Positions 55,115 through 62,764 of a DNA stretch of 64,000 bases are shown piece after piece. Position 1 is the first letter of the stretch; each line of letters starts with the position of its first letter. Below the pieces are notes generated by a model that saw only the letters and a program-made list of their open reading frames with translations, ran no database searches and had not been told where the DNA came from. The translations under genes and the position numbers were made by a program. The DNA comes from Planctomycetota bacterium (GTDB lineage: Bacteria; Planctomycetota; Planctomycetia; Pirellulales; Pirellulaceae). The stretch lies in the NCBI GenBank assembly GCA_963204915.1, contig CAUJHS010000057.1, positions 78,909 through 142,908 on the forward strand, given 5' to 3'.

Positions 55115-55681
55115 GTGCAATCCGGGTTTAATACGACGCATGCCGGACCGCTGACTCCGACTCAGGAAGATGTGACGCTTGTGAACTCTTTGGCGACCGA
55201 GATGATCCCCATCGTTAAGATCGGTGGCGTGGATTATCGCGAGTTTGTGTTCTCCTTGCAGCAAATCGGAGGAAAAAACACGATCGACATCACGATGCTG
55301 TATCTGGCGGGCATCGCTGACCCTGCCTTGCAGATGTACAACTTTGCTACTTCGTTTAAGATCATTGACTCGACTACCGTTGATCCTCCTGGTCCTCCTC
55401 CTACCAACTTCATTCAACTGACCGACGTTTGGGGTGGGACGCGAATCGACATGTTAATGTACGTTCCTGCAAACAACAGTGTCTTCGCCAGTACCTACAT
55501 CTCGATGTACAACTCTATGGACGGCGGGAATGACGGGCCGGATGAGTGGGCCGTCTTCGACGAAGGAGGAGGTGGGGGAGCGCAAGCCGATGTTCCGGAA
55601 CCGCTCTCGGCGCTCGCTTGGGCTGGTTTATTTGGAATCGGCGCCGTGGCCACTAGGTTCCTTCGCCGCAAGGACGCTTAA
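55115..55681 (+). pseudogene. 5'-truncated PEP-CTERM protein
   Basis: The frame is open back to 54992 but has no ATG and no signal peptide; GTG 55115 is the first usable start. The 188-aa product ends in a classic PEP-CTERM tail: VPEPLSALAWAGLFGIGAVA then RFLRRK, the signal recognised by exosortase for surface sorting. Without a signal peptide it cannot be exported, so it is most likely the 3' part of a longer gene whose head was lost, perhaps by rearrangement next to the palindromic region. No exosortase gene in the window. Confidence 0.65.
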
Positions 55682-55856
55682 TCCAATTCAATTCAGAAAG
55701 GTATAAGGTACCGCTTGCGATACGGCGGTGTGGCTAAAAGATCGCCACCCACCGGAGTTCGCTAGCGCCGCCAAGGAAGTCGCCGCAAGTCAACTCGATG
55801 ATCCGGCTGCTGCAGCGCACCTGGGGCGTCGAAGACTCCGCCCCAGCCTCCCGCCC

Positions 55857-55929
55857 GCGCGGCGCGAACGGACTTGAACGAACCAAAACCCGCGTAATGC
55901 GCCGTGTTGGGTTGAACGCCAGGTTAGCC
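55857..55929 (-). repeat. Half-deleted attC-like site (terminal cassette)
   Basis: On the minus strand it starts GGCTAAC (55929-55923), with the SUKH gene's TAA inside this 7-mer. The 5' half TTCAACCCAACACGGCGC matches the other three attC sites (all have ACACGGCSC). The 3' half should read GCGCCGTG...GTTAGCC but after GCGCCG (about 55866-55861) the match is lost. So the array ends in a truncated attC here. Confidence 0.6.
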
Positions 55930-56349
55930 GAGAGCGCGAATCCTGAATTCCAGCAAACGCCAAGCGGCGAAACTTGGCGCGACCTGTACAAAGTCTTGAC
56001 GATCAAGGTTGCCGAAGCCAATACGCACGATCGGCCATTGCTCAGGATCAGTTGAAGTGGCGCGGTCAAAACCCACCGCGTCGTCTCCACCGTCTGACCC
56101 AATGATAAGCAATTCAGGACACCAACGCGACACAGCGTAGGCTTCGTTCAACTCCGGAATCTCGGCTGCGGACCAAAGTGCGAGGCAGTCCCCATCTTGA
56201 TCGTGGACACAACATTCTGCCCCATTCGATTGCACGAGGAAGTTCAAATAGGTACTTGGAAGCACACCGCCACATGCGTCGAGCAGCTGCGACACGTCAT
56301 CTTGCGAGGCAGGCGGTTGCAGCACACGAAATACGCCATCACTTGGCAT
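55924..56349 (-). CDS. SUKH (SMI1/KNR4) domain protein, cassette gene
   Basis: 141 aa from ATG 56349, 10 bases after the previous attC site. The whole protein is a SUKH fold: LPSTYLNFLVQSNGAE, LALWSAAEIPELNEAYAVS, LLIIGSDGGDDAVGFDR and a C-terminal VQVAPSFAAWRLLEF. SUKH proteins serve as immunity partners of contact-dependent and polymorphic toxins, or as scaffolds. No toxin lies beside it. The stop codon lies inside the GGCTAAC of the attC, a common integron-cassette arrangement. Lower GC than the flanks by eye. Confidence 0.8.
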   Translation of the reverse strand: MPSDGVFRVLQPPASQDDVSQLLDACGGVLPSTYLNFLVQSNGAECCVHDQDGDCLALWSAAEIPELNEAYAVSRWCPELLIIGSDGGDDAVGFDRATSTDPEQWPIVRIGFGNLDRQDFVQVAPSFAAWRLLEFRIRALG

Positions 56350-56358
56350 ACCTTTTTT

Positions 56359-56451
56359 GGCTAACAACGAGCTAACCGGCAGGGCCCGTAACCAGTATTG
56401 CCAAACCAAATCCGCCCGATGGGCCGTGTCCCGTTGAGCGCCGGGTTGGGC
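56359..56451 (-). repeat. attC site (integron cassette recombination site)
   Basis: On the minus strand, 93 bases run from GCCCAAC (matches RYYYAAC) to GTTAGCC (near GTTRRRY). The arms CTCAACGGGACACGGCCC and GGGCCCTGCCGGTTAG are complementary apart from mismatches and extra bases, including an unpaired A, on the 5' side, as expected for extrahelical bases. The loop is AT-richer. It lies 14 bases after the 240-aa cassette gene's stop and 10 before the SUKH start. Confidence 0.8.
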
Positions 56452-56464
56452 AGTGGAGTTTACC

Positions 56465-57187
56465 TTATGCGAAATCTGGGTGTGCAAGTGGAGGCACGCT
56501 GAGGCCAGGAATGTCGTGAACAACGGCAAGGCAGCGTTTAGCTTCGACTCGCGTTTCCCCGATGTCGCAAGTGTACCAACCCCAAAGTTCATCGCCAACC
56601 GCCAGTCTGCGATTACCGGACACCACGAATAGATGCACACGAAAAAATTCATTGGTTCGTTCGCCAGTAAATTCAGCCGCACCCAAGAGTTGTTGATCGG
56701 GTGTGCAGAATCCGAACACGTCATACTGTGCAGGTTCCAATGTCAGCGCGGCCTTTAGCACTTCTAGCCGATGTGGACCGAGGCCCCATTTTACGCGGCT
56801 TTGATCGGACGTTGCGGAACTAATACAAAACTGAGGAACCTCCAGGACGCCAGCCGGTTTCCAACGCACAGAAACGTGTCCATAGGACTCCGACTCATAA
56901 CCTGAACCCGTGAATAGCAGGCTTCGATCTGGTGTCACCAAGCTTTCGGCGATACGAGCTTCGGAGCCACCGAAAGCAGCGCGGCGAGCATGCACGCATT
57001 CCAAAGGTTCACCGTAATCTACGCATGCAATCTCGGACGAGTATTCCCATTCGAGTGGCGTGTCGCGTCGCGGGAAGAATCCGCGTTTGGTATTGCCATC
57101 ACGAAAAAGGTGGTCGACAGAGCAATAGCCGTAGTTGTTCGGGAAGCGTCGAAAGTAGAGAAGCGACTCGTGTTCCGTTGGCACCAT
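56465..57187 (-). CDS. Unknown protein, cassette gene
   Basis: 240 aa from ATG 57187 (MVPTEHESLLYFRRFPNNYG); a TTG at 57214 would add nine residues. Stop TAA at 56465, 14 bases before the attC. No signal peptide or membrane helix; a beta-rich composition with many aromatic residues. No family recognised and no catalytic motif evident. As with many integron cassettes, an orphan. Flanked by attC sites on both sides. Confidence 0.6.
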   Translation of the reverse strand: MVPTEHESLLYFRRFPNNYGYCSVDHLFRDGNTKRGFFPRRDTPLEWEYSSEIACVDYGEPLECVHARRAAFGGSEARIAESLVTPDRSLLFTGSGYESESYGHVSVRWKPAGVLEVPQFCISSATSDQSRVKWGLGPHRLEVLKAALTLEPAQYDVFGFCTPDQQLLGAAEFTGERTNEFFRVHLFVVSGNRRLAVGDELWGWYTCDIGETRVEAKRCLAVVHDIPGLSVPPLAHPDFA

Positions 57188-57224
57188 GCGTTCGCGTCCG
57201 ACTTGCGGAATCAAAATGCTTCTT

Positions 57225-57318
57225 GCCCAACGCTCACGGTAAGTTGCACGGCCGCAAAGGACGTTGAACGAACCAACTCGGCACGCTCGGCCGTGTCAAC
57301 TTGAGCGTGTGGTTAGCG
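57225..57318 (-). repeat. attC site (integron cassette recombination site)
   Basis: On the minus strand, from CGCTAAC (57318-57312) to GTTGGGC (57231-57225, full GTTRRRY match). The 5' arm TCAAGTTGACACGGCCG pairs with CGGCCGTGCAACTTACC, leaving one unpaired A on the 5' side. The stop TGA of the metallopeptidase gene lies inside the 5' arm. 94 bases long. Confidence 0.8.
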
Positions 57319-57847
57319 GCATCCCCGCGCAATGACCTTCAAATTCCGCAGCGGTCGGTGGGTTGTGGACTGGGTCATGGTGATCATACGGCGCCGACCA
57401 AAGCTGATCGCACCACTCTACTGCGAATTCCTCTGCCTTCGTTTCCCGCGCGAATCTGAGGCGATGGGAGCGCGCATTGAGGTCGATAGGTTGCAGATGG
57501 CCAAGCTCGTGAAGGAACACCTCATAGAGTAGGAATCGGCGGATGGCCAGTGTTGACCACTTCTGGCCGCGCCGCGCGCCGAACTTCTCAGGAGGTTGGC
57601 CCATGCGCAGATCCTTGGTCAGTCCCATTCGCGGCGGCAGCGCACACAAGGCAATTTCTCTCCGCCCTCGATTGACATAGCCAAACAGCCGTTCGCCCGC
57701 ACTTCGATCATTGAAATGGACAGCACGAAGCCGATGCCAGAGCTCGTAAGGCAGACGGCTGAGCACAACGCGCACGTCTTCCTCGTTGACGTGGTGGATG
57801 CGGTCACCACCCGGCGCCGACACAGAGAATCGTACGCGAGTTTGCAT
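57296..57847 (-). CDS. Putative zincin metallopeptidase, cassette gene
   Basis: 183 aa from ATG 57847, 13 bases after the previous attC. HELGH at 113-117 is an HExxH zinc site inside a hydrophobic helix (LLYEVFLHELGHLQ), followed by RETKAEEFAVEWCD whose Glu (about 139) could be the third ligand, as in ImmA/IrrE-like and related gluzincins. No signal peptide, so cytoplasmic. The last residues (MPLTTRSS) are encoded by the attC itself. Substrate unknown. Confidence 0.65.
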   Translation of the reverse strand: MQTRVRFSVSAPGGDRIHHVNEEDVRVVLSRLPYELWHRLRAVHFNDRSAGERLFGYVNRGRREIALCALPPRMGLTKDLRMGQPPEKFGARRGQKWSTLAIRRFLLYEVFLHELGHLQPIDLNARSHRLRFARETKAEEFAVEWCDQLWSAPYDHHDPVHNPPTAAEFEGHCAGMPLTTRSS

Positions 57848-57859
57848 TGTGGTCGTTGT

Positions 57860-57951
57860 CGCTAACAACGAGCTAACCGGCACGGCGCGAAACCAGTTTA
57901 CCACATCGAACCGCCCTGATGCGCCGTGTCCGGTTGAGCGGCCTGTTAGCG
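57860..57951 (-). repeat. attC site (integron cassette recombination site)
   Basis: On the minus strand, 92 bases, CGCTAAC (57951-57945) to GTTAGCG (57866-57860). The 5' arm CTCAACCGGACACGGCGC pairs with GCGCCGTGCCGGTTAG; one A is unpaired on the 5' side. The central loop is AT-richer (GATGTGGTAAACTGG). It begins 25 bases after the stop of the membrane-protein cassette gene. Confidence 0.8.
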
Positions 57952-57975
57952 TCGGGATTTGCGGCTACGGTGGCC

Positions 57976-58494
57976 TTACGGTGGAACATTGGTGACCTGA
58001 GGCTTTAGAACTTGAGCGAGCGCTTCCCGAATTTCTTGTTCCGTAACAGGAAGAAGACTCGTAACCTCGGCCGATACGCCAGGCAGTTCGTGTTCGATTC
58101 TTTCTGCTTCCAATTTCCCTGACGCCCACGATGTACCGCAAGTCCCACCGACACGCAGTTCGATCCTCTTTACGGATGGAATACTTTTCAGCCGCGTGAC
58201 AACAGCATCAACGTCCGTCAGGGGGCCAATGACGACGCCACAAAGATTGTGGAAACAATGAAATGAGATCGTGTTCGATCGGTTAGCGAAAAAGGCAAGA
58301 CGATCAGCAAATGGGCACACCGGTTCGTATCGAAGGTCGCATTTAAGCGCAAGCAGTGCTCGCGCCGCATCAGATTGCGCTCGTGCATGCTCGCGGAGAA
58401 CTGCTAAGCAGACGGCAACAAACGTCAACGCCGCCAGCGCTCCGCGTATGGAGAAACGTAGTCGTAGGTATCGCACCCAGCGAGGGCTATTCAT
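57976..58494 (-). CDS. Small membrane-anchored protein, first cassette gene
   Basis: 172 aa from ATG 58494. N-terminal helix RFSIRGALAALTFVAVCLAV, typical of planctomycete anchored proteins, then an extracytoplasmic part with four cysteines (CDLRYEPVC, CFHNLC) and a beta-alpha segment VVIGPLTDVDAVVTRLKSIP. No family recognised. Its planctomycete-style start suggests the cassette was formed within the phylum. Its stop lies 25 bases before the attC. Confidence 0.6.
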   Translation of the reverse strand: MNSPRWVRYLRLRFSIRGALAALTFVAVCLAVLREHARAQSDAARALLALKCDLRYEPVCPFADRLAFFANRSNTISFHCFHNLCGVVIGPLTDVDAVVTRLKSIPSVKRIELRVGGTCGTSWASGKLEAERIEHELPGVSAEVTSLLPVTEQEIREALAQVLKPQVTNVPP

Positions 58495-58526
58495 TGGTGA
58501 AGCGCCAATTTGCGTTTAAATTACCC

Positions 58527-58533
58527 CGCTAAC
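58527..58533 (-). other. Cassette-boundary recombination core (GTTAGCG)
   Basis: GTTAGCG on the minus strand just upstream of the first cassette gene matches the junction core of the attC sites. No palindromic attC body is visible on its outer side, so it may be a simple attI-like site or the last trace of an upstream attC. Seven bases alone are weak evidence; position gives it weight. Confidence 0.4.
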
Positions 58534-58772
58534 AAGCATTGCCTACAGGCGTTCCCAGAGGTAGGAAGGTCAACGGTACTACGGCCTTATCCGACCTGGG
58601 GGAACGTGGGTGTTGTTCGTAAATCTGCCCCTAGTTTAGCCTTTTTCGTCATTCCGTCAATGGACGGGTTGCGGAGCGCTGGGAATATTACTCTAATAGT
58701 CCCTTGTAGAGAATGTCTTATTGGGCCAATGATCGAGGCGTGCCATGGACCGCTTTGAAGCGCCGCGGGACG

Positions 58773-58823
58773 CAAAAGGGGGCATTCTACGTTGCAGTCT
58801 GTGAAATAGAATGTCCCCTTTTG
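58773..58823. repeat. Inverted repeat, IS-end-like
   Basis: CAAAAGGGGGCATTCTA (58773-58789) and TAGAATGTCCCCTTTTG (58807-58823) are complementary at 16 of 17 positions with a 17-base spacer. The GGGACATTCTA motif is of the kind seen at insertion-sequence ends. It directly precedes a transposase-like helix-turn-helix remnant. Confidence 0.5.
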
Positions 58824-58831
58824 TAACGCCC

Positions 58832-58945
58832 CAGCACGTACATCAAGCAGGCTTCTCAGAGCGACAGATCGTTGAGCCGCTTTAAGTGTCGCGGAACGTT
58901 GTTCGGCGCTATTTGGGCCGAAGCGTGTCAAAAGGTAATAAAGCG
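58832..58945 (+). pseudogene. Transposase helix-turn-helix remnant (IS21 IstA-like)
   Basis: Reading from 58832 gives HQAGFSERQIVEPL, a stop (TAA 58883-58885), then VSRNVVRRYLGRSVSK, the layout of the N-terminal helix-turn-helix of IstA-type transposases. The internal stop and loss of all downstream sequence show it is dead. The sequence after about 58942 belongs to a different, minus-strand remnant. Confidence 0.5.
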
Positions 58946-59040
58946 CCTGCCCCCAGTTCGCCTCGGATCTCGAATCGATCGAGTGATGAGAGCGCGGCCG
59001 CCGCATCGGTGAAGGCCGTCGTGGGCGGAAGATCGTGCAT
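58942..59040 (-). pseudogene. Ser/Thr kinase N-terminal stub
   Basis: From an ATG at 59040 the minus strand reads MHDLPPTTAFTDAAAALSSL then DRFEIRGELGAGA, the start of a planctomycete kinase up to the glycine loop, and then breaks at 58942, exactly where the IS-like remnant begins. It appears to be a kinase gene cut by the insertion, with the rest lost. The area from 59041 to 59360 has minor open frames but nothing I can name. Confidence 0.5.
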
Positions 59041-59360
59041 GGAGGATTGCCGTCGCAAGTTCGGCGGCTTGGTCGCTAATCACTTGGCGGGCATGGGTGC
59101 GGCAAGCGCCGGCGGCGCGGTGGGGTTCGGCCTTGGCTTCGATCCCGCGGCGGATGTTCTTCTTGATTGTCATGGCGGCGAAGGGCGCAAGAAACGGTCC
59201 CTCTCCTCCTGGCGAGTGTGCTACAATCTACCGGGAAGGGCGGTTTTTGCCAATCTTGTGGAAATTTCGCATGGCGGCGCCCGGCGGCGGGTAGAAAACC
59301 GGATGTTCTAACGAAACCCTTGGTGAAGGAGCGTTTCGTCATCCATCTCGCAGTTGCATC

Positions 59361-59834
59361 ATGGTTTGCCGGAAACTCATACGTTGCATCGCGCTACTCG
59401 CGTGCCTTTTCTCATGCGGTGTGCTGGGGGTCAAACGAAGTTACGCGGCCAAGCCGTACTTAACCCTTGGCGCCAACGGGTTGATCAGCGGCTCGATTCG
59501 CGACTTGGCCCTAAGTACCGACGGGCGTTGGCTGGCGGCTGGCGGAGATACCCAAGTCCGCGTTTGGGATCTGCAGACAGGCCGCCTTTACGCTACGCTG
59601 CGCGGTTTTCAATTGCCTCCGGGCCTCAAGCTGGGGCGCGTCAATAGCGTCGCCTTCTCGGCCAACGCCAGGCAGTTGGTGGTCGGAGTGAGCGACAATA
59701 CCGACAGCGGGTCGATGCGCATCTACGACATGGACCACCCCGAAGAGATCGCGGCGCTGCTGGAGGGGCATACCGCATGTTCCGACCGCCTGGCCTTCTC
59801 CGCCGATTTCAACTACCTGGCCAGCTTTGGGTGA
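59361..59834 (+). CDS. WD40-caspase protein, N-terminal part before in-frame TGA
   Basis: 157 aa from ATG 59361. Signal or lipoprotein-like N-terminus (LIRCIALLACLFSCGVLG), then WD40-type blades (IRDLALSTDGRWLAAGGDTQ, VRVWDLQTGRLYATL, VNSVAFSANARQLVVGVSDN). The frame ends at TGA 59832-59834 in the middle of a blade (LASFG-stop-DGKLLV) and continues open in the same frame to 62570, so this is the front of one larger gene. A SECIS-like hairpin follows the TGA; see findings. Confidence 0.75.
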   Translation: MVCRKLIRCIALLACLFSCGVLGVKRSYAAKPYLTLGANGLISGSIRDLALSTDGRWLAAGGDTQVRVWDLQTGRLYATLRGFQLPPGLKLGRVNSVAFSANARQLVVGVSDNTDSGSMRIYDMDHPEEIAALLEGHTACSDRLAFSADFNYLASFG

Positions 59835-59846
59835 GACGGAAAACTC

Positions 59847-62570
59847 TTGGTCAGGTCCTGGCCAGATGGCAAAGTGATTGCGAGTTACACACGTCCTCCC
59901 AACGAGCAGTTCAGTAAAACATCGAATTCAGACTACTTTGGATTTCCGCTGGAAAGTCCGTATCTGGTTGCGATGATGGAATCGGGGCCCGCGGTGTTTT
60001 ACGCGCCCACGGCGACCCGCATCACGAGTCCCGCGCAGCGTGTGGGTGAGCCGCCTCAACCGTTGCCGGCCGAGATTCGCAGTTTGCTTTCGTCGCAGTC
60101 GACTGACTTTCAAGTGACGCCGGAGCAAATGCCGCGCGACCTGCCGCGCAGCCAACTGACCACGCCCCTGCACATTGCGGGCCGGTCCGAGGTCTGGATG
60201 GCGGCAGGCGGCTTATCGCGCCAGGTTGAGAAATACGCTTACTGGGTCGGCCTTTGGAAGCGGGGCGCGGCGCAACCCTCGGTCATTTATCGGGGGCACC
60301 GCTGGACGCCGCTGCACGTCACCGTGAGCCGCGACGGACGACGCGCCGCGAGCGTCGACCAATTTGGCGACATCCACGTTTGGGACACCCGCAGCGGCGA
60401 ACGCCTGTTCTTGGCGCCGGCAGCGCCCCATCAGCCGTTGTTTAACGTGGCGTGGAATTCCACGGGGACGAAGTTGCACTTTGGCAAGTCGAGTTATCCC
60501 GCCCGAGATTTCAAGGTCAATCATTACGGAGCGCTCGAGTTTGAATTCGATTTGGCGAAGCGTTTTGTGCGCAAGCTGGCGCCTGACGAGCGCGCACCGT
60601 CCCCGCAGCTCAACACCGAAGGCCTGGAATTGCGTGAAAAGCCTGAGGGTTTCACGTTGATCGATCATCGGGTTTCGGGCGATCCTGAGTATTTCGATGG
60701 AGACATAGGCCCTATCACCTGCTATCAGCGCGTGAAGTCGGAAAATCCGCTGCTGGACGAGACGGTCGTGGTCGGGCACCTCACGGGTGAAGTTCGATTT
60801 GTGCGGTTCGCCGGCAGCGGCTCAAGCATTCATGCCGAGCTGCCCGGCCATGCCGGCTTCGTCACGGCAATGAGCCTTTCCCCCGATCGAAAGCTGCTTG
60901 CCACAAGCTCCAGCGACGGAACGCTGCGCCTCTGGAAACTGGCGGAGTTGCAGCGCGTCGGCGATGTCGATTTTAAAGTCCGCGGCAACCAAGTGATCGA
61001 GGTCCCGACGGACAGTGAGAGCGCTCGGCAGGGCGTCGCGAAGGGGGACCGCATTCTGCAATTCGCCGACACTTCGTATTACGAAAGCCGCGAGTCGCTC
61101 TTGTATGGGCAGTTCCGCCCGGGGCAGGTCGTTTCGCTGGAAATGGAGCGTCACCATAGCGAGCAGCGGTACACGATCGACCGCTTCCGCTTGCAGCCCA
61201 GTTTTGGGCGGACGCAACCGCTCCTTTCGCTGCTGCTTACCAAAGACAACGAGTGGGTGCTGTGGACGCGCGAAGGGTTCTACGACGCATCGCCCCACGG
61301 AGACCAGCATATTGGGTGGCACCGCAACCGCACGCGAGAAGAAGCCGCCGAGTTCTTTGCCGCGCGGCAGTTTCGCGACGTTATGTTCCAGCCCGCCGTC
61401 ATTGACCGTGTCGTAAAAACCTGGGATGTGCCGCAGGCGATTGACGAGGTCGACTCGCGCCAAAAGCCGCTTGCCGCAGACCTGCGCGACGAGTTCGTTC
61501 CGCAGGCGACGCCGCCGCGGATCGAGATCATCGAGCCGCGCGGCGCCGCGACCAAAAGCCAGGAAGTTCAGTTCGTGGTGAGCGTCCACGATACCGAAGG
61601 TTGCCGGGTCGAACAGGTCGATTTCGAGTGTAATGGCCGCCGCCCCGAGGCGACGGGCGGCTTTGAAGCGAGCGCCGGGAACACCCGCCGCTTCCGCCAG
61701 AAGCTCCGACTCGATCCCGGCGACAATGAGATTCACATCGTCGCCGAGGCGGTCGATGTGCGAACGCGCGCCACGGTCCGCAGCGCCGTACAAACGGTCC
61801 GTATCCAGTGCCAAGTTGCGCCGCACGAGAAGCTGCCGCGAATGTTCGTTTTGGCGATCGGCGTTTCCGACTACAAGCACGACGATGCGATTCCCAACCT
61901 CCAGTTTTGCCATTGCGATGCGGAGGATTTCGCCGCCGCGTGGAAAGGTCAAGAAGGGCGGCAGTATCGCGAAGTTCAGACGCGCGTCCTGACCAACGAG
62001 CAAGCGACGACCGCCCAAGTACTGGAGGCCTTCGATTGGTTAGCCAAATCGGTGGGCGCCGAGGACTGCGTGGCGATCTTGTTGTCGGGTCACGGCATTG
62101 TGGATCGCGGCCACTACTACCTTGCGTCGCACGACGCCGATCGGGAAAGCCTGCGTAGTTCGGCGGTCTCGTATGCGCAGATTCGGCAACTTGTCGAGGA
62201 GGACTTGCGGCCGCAGATTGTCATGTTGTTCGTCGATACGTGCCACGGCGGCGGCGTGCTGGGCGCCCGGGGCGAGAACCAGCGGTTCGATGGTTGGAGC
62301 GATGCGCTAGCCACGGTGTTCGCCTCCTGCCTGCCGCATGAGGTGAGCCTCGAACACGCCGACTGGACGAACGGAGCGTTAACCGAAGCTCTGCTCGAAG
62401 CGCTCAACCAGTGGCGCGCCGACGCCAATCGGGACAAGCGTTTGACGCTCGCGGAGCTTGATCAGTATCTTTCGCAGCGCGTGGCCGAATTGACCAATCA
62501 ACAGCAGCACCCTTCCGCCAAAAGACTGCTCACGTTGCCCAGCGACTTCACCATCGCCCGTCAACCGTAA
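59847..62570 (+). CDS. WD40-PDZ-caspase (peptidase C14-like) protein, C-terminal part
   Basis: 907 aa if counted from TTG 59847; truly the continuation of the preceding frame after TGA. WD40 blades continue (GRRAASVDQFGDIHVWDTRS, LLATSSSDGTLRLWKL), then a PDZ-like segment (SARQGVAKGDRILQFADTSY), an immunoglobulin-like or linker part, and a caspase-fold domain near the end: MFVLAIGVSDYKHDD, catalytic His in LLSGHGIVDRGHYYLA and catalytic Cys in VMLFVDTCHGGGVLG. Active-site residues are present. Probably envelope-located; known planctomycete architecture. If read as one gene the protein is about 1070 aa. Confidence 0.85.
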   Translation: MVRSWPDGKVIASYTRPPNEQFSKTSNSDYFGFPLESPYLVAMMESGPAVFYAPTATRITSPAQRVGEPPQPLPAEIRSLLSSQSTDFQVTPEQMPRDLPRSQLTTPLHIAGRSEVWMAAGGLSRQVEKYAYWVGLWKRGAAQPSVIYRGHRWTPLHVTVSRDGRRAASVDQFGDIHVWDTRSGERLFLAPAAPHQPLFNVAWNSTGTKLHFGKSSYPARDFKVNHYGALEFEFDLAKRFVRKLAPDERAPSPQLNTEGLELREKPEGFTLIDHRVSGDPEYFDGDIGPITCYQRVKSENPLLDETVVVGHLTGEVRFVRFAGSGSSIHAELPGHAGFVTAMSLSPDRKLLATSSSDGTLRLWKLAELQRVGDVDFKVRGNQVIEVPTDSESARQGVAKGDRILQFADTSYYESRESLLYGQFRPGQVVSLEMERHHSEQRYTIDRFRLQPSFGRTQPLLSLLLTKDNEWVLWTREGFYDASPHGDQHIGWHRNRTREEAAEFFAARQFRDVMFQPAVIDRVVKTWDVPQAIDEVDSRQKPLAADLRDEFVPQATPPRIEIIEPRGAATKSQEVQFVVSVHDTEGCRVEQVDFECNGRRPEATGGFEASAGNTRRFRQKLRLDPGDNEIHIVAEAVDVRTRATVRSAVQTVRIQCQVAPHEKLPRMFVLAIGVSDYKHDDAIPNLQFCHCDAEDFAAAWKGQEGRQYREVQTRVLTNEQATTAQVLEAFDWLAKSVGAEDCVAILLSGHGIVDRGHYYLASHDADRESLRSSAVSYAQIRQLVEEDLRPQIVMLFVDTCHGGGVLGARGENQRFDGWSDALATVFASCLPHEVSLEHADWTNGALTEALLEALNQWRADANRDKRLTLAELDQYLSQRVAELTNQQQHPSAKRLLTLPSDFTIARQP

Positions 62571-62764
62571 CTTCGCGCGTTGTTCGACGGTTGGCGACGC
62601 TTGGCCGTCGGCGGTTCGCATGCGACTTCGCAGCCGGCGCCGTCGAAAAATCGCATCGCAACCAGGGAAGCCGATGCGGCTGGGGCGTCGAAGGTTCCGC
62701 CGCGAGCCGCCCCATTTCGTTGTGGTCTTATCCGGAGTGTGATCTTTCCTCGAAGGGAAACTTC

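Noticed and set aside
58886..59311. 141-codon plus-strand frame
   Set aside because: Its first 20 codons are the dead transposase remnant and the remainder is antisense to the kinase stub; not one gene.
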